Assembly (NCBI GenBank): GCA_023388385.1
Contig: JAEWGK010000071.1
Location: 1 to 10,528, forward strand
Origin: Actinomycetes bacterium
Lineage (GTDB): Bacteria; Actinomycetota; Actinomycetes; Mycobacteriales; Mycobacteriaceae
Direction: 5' to 3'
Length of the DNA stretch: 10,528 nt
Under the pieces are notes generated by a model. It made no database searches and was not told where the DNA came from. It saw only the letters and a program-made list of their open reading frames with translations. Both the position numbers and the translations under genes were made by a program. Below, piece after piece: positions 5,619 to 10,528 of the stretch. How positions within the stretch are numbered: the first letter of the stretch is position 1; every line of letters starts with the position of its first letter.

Positions 5619-5647
5619 TCGACGTTCCCCGAATCGGGGGCAATAAT
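5619..5647 (+). promoter_or_regulatory. Candidate promoter for the XPB gene
   Basis: TCGACG (5619-5624, four of six) and AATAAT (5642-5647, five of six against TATAAT) are spaced by 17 bp in the 83-bp gap before XPB, the most AT-rich spot for kilobases around. A small CCCCG-AAT-CGGGG hairpin (5627-5639) lies within the spacer. XPB may therefore have its own promoter besides read-through from the upstream gene. Confidence 0.4.
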
Positions 5648-5672
5648 GGTGCTTTGCCCCGAAACCCCCATC

Positions 5673-5682
5673 CGGAGAGGTG
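5673..5682 (+). promoter_or_regulatory. Shine-Dalgarno of the XPB gene
   Basis: GGAGAGGTGA lies 7-8 nt before GTG 5690. It decides the GTG start, which also agrees with family homology beginning at GPLIVQSDKTVLLE. Confidence 0.7.
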
Positions 5683-5689
5683 ATCGACC

Positions 5690-7378
5690 GTGACGTTCGG
5701 CGACGGACCGCTCATCGTGCAGTCCGACAAGACGGTGCTGCTGGAGACCGCGCACCGGGACGCCGACGCGGCGCGCGCAGCGCTGGCCCCGTTCGCCGAG
5801 CTGGAGCGCGCCCCGGAGCATGTCCACACCTACCGCATCACGAACCTGGCGCTGTGGAACGCCCGCGCCGCCGGCCACGACGCGGAGCAGGTCGTCGACG
5901 TCCTGGAGCGTTACTCGCGCTTCCCGGTTCCCCAGCCGCTGCTCGTCGACGTCGCCGAGACGATGGACCGCTACGGCCGGCTGACGCTGGCGAAGAACCC
6001 CGCGCACGGCCTCGTGCTGGAGTCCACCGACCCGGCGGTGCTCGCCGAAATCGTGCGCCACAAGAAGATCCGCCCCATGCTCGGCGAGCGCATCGACGGC
6101 GACACGTGGACGGTCCACCCCTCCGAGCGCGGCCGCATCAAGCAGGAGCTGCTCAAGGTCGGCTGGCCGGCCCGCGACGTCGCCGGATACGTCGACGGTG
6201 AAGCCCACTCCATCGGCTGGGACGGCTCCGCCGACGACGAGTGGGAGTTGCGCGACTACCAGCGCCAGGCCGCCGACTCCTTCCGCGAGGGCGGCTCCGG
6301 CGTCGTCGTCCTGCCCTGCGGCGCCGGCAAGACCCTCGTCGGCGCGGCGGCGATGGTCGACGCCCAGCGCACGACCCTCATCCTGGTCACCAACACCGTC
6401 GCCGGCCGCCAGTGGCGCGACGAGCTGCTGCGCCGCACGACGCTGACCGAGGAGGAGATCGGCGAGTACTCCGGCGAGAAGAAGGAGATCCGCCCCGTCA
6501 CAATCGCCACCTACCAGGTGGTCACCCGCAAGACGAAGGGCGAATACCGCGCGCTGGAGCTGTTCGACTCCCGTGACTGGGGCCTCATCATCTACGACGA
6601 GGTCCATCTCCTGCCCGCCCCGGTGTTCCGCATGTCCGCCGACCTGCAGTCCCGCCGCCGCCTCGGCCTCACCGCCACCCTGGTGCGCGAGGACGGCCGA
6701 GAGGGCGACGTCTTCAGCCTCATCGGCCCCAAGCGCTACGACGCACCCTGGAAGGACATCGAGGCCCAGGGCTGGATCGCACCCGCCGAGTGCATCGAGG
6801 TCCGCGTCACCATGACCGAGTCCGAGCGCATGGTCTACGCCACCGCGGAGGCCTCCGACCGCTACCGCCTGGCCGCCTGCGCGGCGACGAAGCTGCCGGT
6901 GGTCCGGCGGATCGCGGAGCGCCACGCCGGGGAGCCGACCCTGGTCATCGGCGCGTACCTGGACCAACTGGAGGAGTTCGGCGAGGCCCTCGGCGCCCCC
7001 GTCGTGGACGGGTCGACGAGCAACCGGCGCCGCGAGGAGCTCTTCGGTGCCTTCCGAGCGGGAGAGCTGACGACGTTGGTCGTCTCCAAGGTGGCCAATT
7101 TCTCCATCGACCTGCCCGAGGCCTCCGTGGCCATCCAGGTCTCCGGCACATTCGGCTCCCGGCAGGAGGAAGCCCAGCGCCTCGGGCGCCTGCTGCGCCC
7201 GAAGGCCGACGGCGGCGGCGCCGTGTTCTACTCCGTGGTCAGCCGGGATACCCTGGACACGGAATACGCCGCACACCGCCAGCGGTTCCTCGCGGAGCAG
7301 GGCTACGCCTACCGCATCGTCGACGCCGACGAGCTTCTCGGCCCGTCCCTGCCGGGCGACGCCATCGACGCGGGCTGA
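5690..7378 (+). CDS. XPB/ERCC3-type superfamily 2 DNA helicase
   Basis: A 562-aa ATP-dependent 3'-5' DNA helicase. Residues 7-162 are the XPB/Ssl2 N-terminal-type domain (PLIVQSDKTVLLE, FAELERAPEHVHTYRIT). The helicase core then shows the Q-like WELRDYQRQAA (185-195), Walker A LPCGAGKT (208-215, K214), Walker B DEVH (303-306), motif III LTAT (327-330), the XPB-specific RED motif (333-335), motif V-like VVSKVANFSIDLP (464-476) and motif VI QRLGRLLRP (496-504, arginine finger). All catalytic residues are present and the length matches the mycobacterial protein (about 540-550 aa). In bacteria XPB is linked to DNA repair or unwinding, and its exact role is unsettled. The GTG start has a good Shine-Dalgarno. 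It follows the helicase-associated gene by 83 bp, with a possible own promoter. Confidence 0.95.
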   Translation: MTFGDGPLIVQSDKTVLLETAHRDADAARAALAPFAELERAPEHVHTYRITNLALWNARAAGHDAEQVVDVLERYSRFPVPQPLLVDVAETMDRYGRLTLAKNPAHGLVLESTDPAVLAEIVRHKKIRPMLGERIDGDTWTVHPSERGRIKQELLKVGWPARDVAGYVDGEAHSIGWDGSADDEWELRDYQRQAADSFREGGSGVVVLPCGAGKTLVGAAAMVDAQRTTLILVTNTVAGRQWRDELLRRTTLTEEEIGEYSGEKKEIRPVTIATYQVVTRKTKGEYRALELFDSRDWGLIIYDEVHLLPAPVFRMSADLQSRRRLGLTATLVREDGREGDVFSLIGPKRYDAPWKDIEAQGWIAPAECIEVRVTMTESERMVYATAEASDRYRLAACAATKLPVVRRIAERHAGEPTLVIGAYLDQLEEFGEALGAPVVDGSTSNRRREELFGAFRAGELTTLVVSKVANFSIDLPEASVAIQVSGTFGSRQEEAQRLGRLLRPKADGGGAVFYSVVSRDTLDTEYAAHRQRFLAEQGYAYRIVDADELLGPSLPGDAIDAG

Positions 7379-7437
7379 GTCGGCGGCGGGGCCGGGCCGC
7401 GTGGCACGACGACACAGGGAAGGACCATCCAGAGGAC

Positions 7438-8097
7438 ATGGACAGCTTCAGCTTCACCGTCGACGAGGCCCACGTGAAGGCCTACAACGAGTACTTCCGC
7501 GACAGCCGCCGGCTGCGCGTCTCCGCTGCCCTCATGACGGTGCTGTCCCTCGCGGCGGCGGTCCTCGTCGTCCTGTTGTGGGGCGCTGGCCTGTGGACGT
7601 GGATCGCCGCGGCGTTGCTCGTGCTCTTCGCCCTGGCCTGCATCTACGCGTTCATCTCCGTGCCGAAGCAGATCGGCACGCCTCAGGAGCTCTACGACCG
7701 CTGGCCGCTGGTGCCCGCCATTCTCGCGGAGGTGAACCCCCGCGACATGACGCTGCTGGCTCTCGTGGATCGCACGGCGACTCCGGAGGCGGGCGCCGGC
7801 GCCGGAGCGGGCGGCACCAGGCCTGCCCTGGCCGTGCGCACCGTCACGACCATTCCGGGCGTTCCCCGCAAGCCCGGTGCGCGCGTCCCCTCCATCGCCG
7901 TCTCCGGCCGCCACACCTCCGGCGGCGAGCTGTGGGACGAGGTCACGCCGGTCCCGCTGGCGTGGGGCACCCCGGACAAGAAGGTCATCACGCGGGCGGA
8001 GGAGGCCATCCCCCAGGAGGCATGGGCGAAGCTGCGCTCCCTCGCCGACCGTGCCCCGGAGGTCCGGGCCACGCGGCGCGGCCTGCTGGAGCTCTAG
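7438..8097 (+). CDS. DUF3239-like membrane protein with two transmembrane segments
   Basis: A 219-aa protein. After a polar N-terminus (SFSFTVDEAHVKAYNEYF) come two hydrophobic helices at about 28-49 and 52-75, followed by a soluble domain of about 140 residues with a Gly/Ala-rich stretch (PEAGAGAGAGG) near residue 120. I recognise it as resembling the DUF3239 family found next to XPB in Corynebacterium; the function is unknown. The domain probably faces the cytoplasm, since no signal peptide is cleaved and R/K residues precede TM1. ATG 7438 is the only nearby in-frame start, with AGGGAAGGA about 13 nt upstream, rather far. The gap to XPB is 59 bp with no evident terminator, so co-transcription is likely. 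The TAG stop overlaps the stop of the leftward hydrolase gene in one CTAG. Confidence 0.85.
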   Translation: MDSFSFTVDEAHVKAYNEYFRDSRRLRVSAALMTVLSLAAAVLVVLLWGAGLWTWIAAALLVLFALACIYAFISVPKQIGTPQELYDRWPLVPAILAEVNPRDMTLLALVDRTATPEAGAGAGAGGTRPALAVRTVTTIPGVPRKPGARVPSIAVSGRHTSGGELWDEVTPVPLAWGTPDKKVITRAEEAIPQEAWAKLRSLADRAPEVRATRRGLLEL

Positions 8098-9332
8098 GCC
8101 CCTCCGGCCGACCCCTGCGCCCATCCGGCGGTCCCCCGGGGCCGGCCCCAGGACTCCTCGTTCGCCCGGTCGACGGCGTCCTTGTCATAGTCCCCGGCCG
8201 GGTCCTCGGGAATCTCCCGCGGCACGCCCGCGACCTCGATGACGTGGCGGGCCAGATCCGTGATGCGGCGCCGGCGCTCCGCCGGCGCCGTCACCATGTG
8301 CGTCGCCAGGAACTCGACGCACTCCCCGCGGCCGCCGGCGGCTCGCACGGCCTCCGCGAACTCGGCGCCGCCGCGCACCACCCCATCGGCGGAGGCCGTC
8401 TGCACGTGCACAGAGGCGATGCCCGACACGTCGGCCAGCACCGGCGACACCGCGGCGGTACCCGGGTCCACCGGAGCCCCGAACATCAGCGGCGTGACGT
8501 CGCGGCCGAGGTCCCGCTGGTCCAACGCGGGCATGGTGAGCGCGAGCGAGGCGACCTCCGTGCCGGTCAGCACCGCCAGCGCCGCCGCGTGCCCGCCGGA
8601 GCTGACGCCCCACAGCACGATGGACGCCGGGTCGACGGCCAGATCATCCGCGTTCGCGCGGACCCACTTGACGGCCGCATCGAGGTCCGCCACCGCCGCC
8701 GGCAGCGGGTGTTCCGGGGACAGGCGGTAGTCGACGTCGACGACCACGGCGCCGGAACGCTCGGCCAGTGCGGCGCAGTCGGGGCCAAAGCAGTTGTCGC
8801 GGACGTCGCCGTCGCCCATCCACCAGCCCCCGCCGTGCGCGGCGACGACCGCGGCGCCGGTCGGCTCCTCCGGCACGTAGATGGTGGCGGACACCGACGA
8901 TCGCGGATTCACCCCGGCCGGGGCGCCCTTCGGCGCCGGCATCGGGTCCTCGCCCCCATCGGCCCGGCCGAGCGCATCGACGGCCCACGCGGGCTCCGCG
9001 GGGACGGCGATGGACACCTGCCGCCAGGACGTGCCCGGCCGGCGGTAGAGCGTGAACGGCAGCGTGTGGTTCACCCCGGCGCCGAGGACGAGCATCGACG
9101 CATGCACGACCGCGTCGTCCTGCCGCGCCACGCGCCGATTGGCTTCCGCCCGCGCCTCTCGCACGGCATCGAGCCACTCCCCCACGGCCTCCTCGCCGGC
9201 ATCGGCAGCGGGCTGCGCAGGCGGCTGGTCCGCGGCACCGGGCGCAAATGCCGTGACGTGCTCCTCCAGGTAGTCCACGAGCTGGCGCAGCCGCTGGTCG
9301 TCGGTGGTGATGGGAGTGAATCCGTCCGTCAT
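8094..9332 (-). CDS. Alpha/beta hydrolase fold-3 (HSL-family) esterase
   Basis: A 412-aa serine hydrolase of the hormone-sensitive lipase/esterase family. It shows the oxyanion-hole motif HGGGWW (166-171), DYRLSPEHPLPAAV (201-214), the nucleophile elbow GVSSG (242-246, Ser244), a likely Asp316 in TASADG and His345 in ATHM completing the triad. Such enzymes hydrolyse short-chain esters or lactones; the substrate cannot be told. About 150 residues precede the core, longer than usual, with an Ala/Pro/Glu-rich stretch at 30-70. There is no signal peptide, so it is cytoplasmic. Two ATGs are possible: 9341 (three residues longer) and 9332. I prefer 9332 because TACAAT (9345-9340) overlaps the first ATG and would start transcription at the second, giving a leaderless mRNA. 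Its stop overlaps that of the DUF3239-like gene. Confidence 0.85.
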   Translation of the reverse strand: MTDGFTPITTDDQRLRQLVDYLEEHVTAFAPGAADQPPAQPAADAGEEAVGEWLDAVREARAEANRRVARQDDAVVHASMLVLGAGVNHTLPFTLYRRPGTSWRQVSIAVPAEPAWAVDALGRADGGEDPMPAPKGAPAGVNPRSSVSATIYVPEEPTGAAVVAAHGGGWWMGDGDVRDNCFGPDCAALAERSGAVVVDVDYRLSPEHPLPAAVADLDAAVKWVRANADDLAVDPASIVLWGVSSGGHAAALAVLTGTEVASLALTMPALDQRDLGRDVTPLMFGAPVDPGTAAVSPVLADVSGIASVHVQTASADGVVRGGAEFAEAVRAAGGRGECVEFLATHMVTAPAERRRRITDLARHVIEVAGVPREIPEDPAGDYDKDAVDRANEESWGRPRGTAGWAQGSAGGA

Positions 9333-9339
9333 GGCGGCC

Positions 9340-9345
9340 ATTGTA
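9340..9345 (-). promoter_or_regulatory. -10 box of a probably leaderless hydrolase transcript
   Basis: TACAAT on the minus strand (five of six against TATAAT) ends 7 nt before ATG 9332 and includes the A of the alternative ATG at 9341. It faces away from the TAGCAT of the divergent aminotransferase. Confidence 0.5.
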
Positions 9346-9367
9346 CGGAGCGCCCCGACACACCCCG

Positions 9368-9373
9368 TAGCAT
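9368..9373 (+). promoter_or_regulatory. -10 box of a probably leaderless aminotransferase transcript
   Basis: TAGCAT (TAnnnT) ends 8 nt before ATG 9382. No Shine-Dalgarno fits in between, so the transcript probably begins at or next to the start codon. Confidence 0.5.
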
Positions 9374-9381
9374 GTGGTTAC

Positions 9382-10528
9382 ATGACCAGAACCGTCGCAC
9401 GACTCCGCCCGCTCGGGGAGACCATCTTCTCCACCATGAGCAACCTCGCCCGCGCCCACGGTGCCGTCAACCTCGGCCAGGGCGCCCCCGACTTCGACGG
9501 TCCCGCACCGGTGCTAGCGAAGGCGCAGCAGGAAATCGCCGCCGGCAACAACCAGTACCCGCCGGACACCGGGCATGCGGTGCTGCGCGAGGCCATCTGC
9601 GCGGAGCGCGCCGCCCGGCTCGGCCACGTCTACGACCCGGACACCGAGTGCATCGTCACCGTCGGCGCGACGGAGGCCATCACCGCCGCCGTCCTGGGAC
9701 TCGTCGAGCCGGGCCAGACCGTCGTGCTCATCGAGCCCTACTACGACTCCTACCTGGCGGCCGTCGTCCTCGCGGGCGCGCAGCATTTCTCCGTGCCACT
9801 GGTGCGCGGCGAGGACTCCTGGCGCCTGGATGCCAAGGCGATGTCCCGCGTCATCGAGGAGCACGACGTGGCCATGATCATCGTGAACTCCCCCCACAAC
9901 CCGACCGGGACCGTGCTTCACGACGACGACCTCGCCGTTATCGCCGACGCCGCGCGCCGCGCCGACGCGATCGTCTTCTCCGACGAGGTCTACGAGCACC
10001 TCATCTACGACGGGGGCGTCCACCGTTCTATCGTCGACCAGCCGGGGATGCGCGAGCGCTCGATCATCGTCTCCTCGGCTGCGAAGACATTCAACGTGAC
10101 CGGCTGGAAGACCGGCTGGGCGTTGGCCCCCGCGGACCTGGTGGAGGGCATACTGGCCGCCAAGCAGTTCATCACGTGCGTGGGTTGCGGCCCCGTGCAA
10201 CCGGCCGTCGCCGTGGGGCTAGCAGAGTGCGGGGACTGGATCGCCGATCTGCGGAACACTCTCCAAGGCAACCGCGACTACCTCCTGCACCGTCTCCACG
10301 GCATGGGCATCGACTGCCTCGGTGCCGAGGCGGGGTACTTCGTCGTCGCCGATGCCCGCCCACTCGGCTACCCCAGCGCGATGGACGCCTGTCTGGCGCT
10401 TCCGGAGGCCGCCGGCGTGGCGGGCATCCCCGTATCCGCCTTCGTCGACGAGCCGGACGACGAACGCTGGCGCCATGGCATCCGCTTCGGATTCTGCAAG
10501 AAGCGGGAGTCCATGACCGAGGCGCTGG
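9382..10528 (+). CDS. Class I/II PLP-dependent aminotransferase (C-terminus cut by window end)
   Basis: 382 codons are visible and no stop is reached. The protein is a fold-type I aminotransferase. It has the N-terminal NLGQGAPDFDGP (30-41), NNQYPPDTGHAVLREAI (56-72), the PLP-contacting NSPHNPTG (169-176, N173), SDEVYEHL (200-207, D201), the Schiff-base lysine in SSAAKTFNVTGWKTGW (K235), and the carboxylate-binding arginine in GIRFGFCKK (R368). Relatives are about 385-395 aa, so only a few residues are missing. It is closest in appearance to kynurenine/methionine-type aminotransferases and to the mycobacterial gene in the same place (Rv0858c, annotated dapC). Whether it makes N-succinyl-diaminopimelate cannot be told from sequence, so no symbol is given. 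It is divergent from the esterase with about 50 bp between the starts, and is probably leaderless. Confidence 0.9.
   Translation, partial: MTRTVARLRPLGETIFSTMSNLARAHGAVNLGQGAPDFDGPAPVLAKAQQEIAAGNNQYPPDTGHAVLREAICAERAARLGHVYDPDTECIVTVGATEAITAAVLGLVEPGQTVVLIEPYYDSYLAAVVLAGAQHFSVPLVRGEDSWRLDAKAMSRVIEEHDVAMIIVNSPHNPTGTVLHDDDLAVIADAARRADAIVFSDEVYEHLIYDGGVHRSIVDQPGMRERSIIVSSAAKTFNVTGWKTGWALAPADLVEGILAAKQFITCVGCGPVQPAVAVGLAECGDWIADLRNTLQGNRDYLLHRLHGMGIDCLGAEAGYFVVADARPLGYPSAMDACLALPEAAGVAGIPVSAFVDEPDDERWRHGIRFGFCKKRESMTEAL

Noticed and set aside
5459..7276. 605-codon open frame on the minus strand opposite XPB, and a 436-codon one at 2975-4285
   Set aside because: They lie antisense to genes with clear homology, have biased low-complexity translations (GGA, VQRGDD-type) and arise from high GC at codon third positions. 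Only the last 61 codons of 2975-4285 are real, with their own ATG at 3160.
3234..7378. XPB helicase plus WYL-domain protein as a new anti-phage system
   Set aside because: Helicase and WYL domains occur in defence islands, but here the two genes sit in conserved housekeeping synteny (csp, rpf, aminotransferase). There is no nuclease, methyltransferase or other effector. A repair role is simpler.
6790..7437. Upstream extension of the DUF3239-like frame into XPB
   Set aside because: It is Arg/Gly/Pro-rich shadow translation of the XPB 3' end, and the real protein begins at ATG 7438.
1..10528. tRNA, rRNA, CRISPR arrays, integrase/att sites, toxin-antitoxin pairs
   Set aside because: I read through both strands for these and saw none. 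The only mobile element is the IS at 141-1107.

Overview
The window looks like chromosomal DNA from a high-GC Corynebacteriales actinomycete, most likely a Corynebacterium. The evidence is the strongly GC-biased third codon positions, GTG starts and TAnnnT -10 boxes. The gene order also fits: csp, rpf, helicase-associated protein, XPB helicase, DUF3239-type protein and aminotransferase. As I recall it, this resembles the cg0931-cg0938 region of C. glutamicum and, more loosely, Rv0858c-Rv0871 of M. tuberculosis. No database search was run; the family assignments come from motifs read in the translations.

Left part (1-1583): the last 30 codons of an unidentified rightward gene, then a complete IS5-family (IS427-group-like) insertion sequence of about 967 bp with 14-bp inverted repeats and a TA target duplication. 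Its transposase is split over two reading frames. The element sits exactly in the stop codon of a leftward cold-shock-domain gene without destroying it. The csp gene has a strong Shine-Dalgarno and a C-terminal extension.

Centre-left (1527-2975): the divergent csp/rpf intergenic region of about 570 bp holds a perfect GTGA-N6-TCAC palindrome (CRP/GlxR type). It also holds a structured leader of about 230 nt with the landmarks of a ydaO/c-di-AMP riboswitch, directly upstream of a secreted resuscitation-promoting factor (Rpf). Rpf is followed by a perfect 18-bp hairpin. A small leftward 61-aa conserved-type protein ends behind a second GC hairpin.

Centre (3234-8097): three rightward genes. The first is a 790-aa helicase-associated protein with an XPB/Ssl2-N-terminal-like domain and a C-terminal WYL-like domain. 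The second is the XPB/ERCC3-type DNA helicase itself. The third is a two-TM DUF3239-like membrane protein. The first two share a homologous domain, which suggests they act on the same DNA-repair or DNA-remodelling process.

Right part (8094-10528): a leftward alpha/beta hydrolase (HSL/esterase family) whose stop codon overlaps that of the DUF3239-like gene in one CTAG. It is divergent from a class I/II PLP aminotransferase cut off by the window end. Both of these genes, and the helicase-associated gene, have a TAnnnT-type -10 box 7-9 nt upstream of the start codon, consistent with leaderless transcripts.

No tRNA, rRNA, CRISPR array or prophage was seen. I do not see a new multi-gene system. 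The most interesting items are the riboswitch-rpf unit, the stop-codon IS insertion with its +1-phase transposase, and the shared domain between the helicase and its neighbour.
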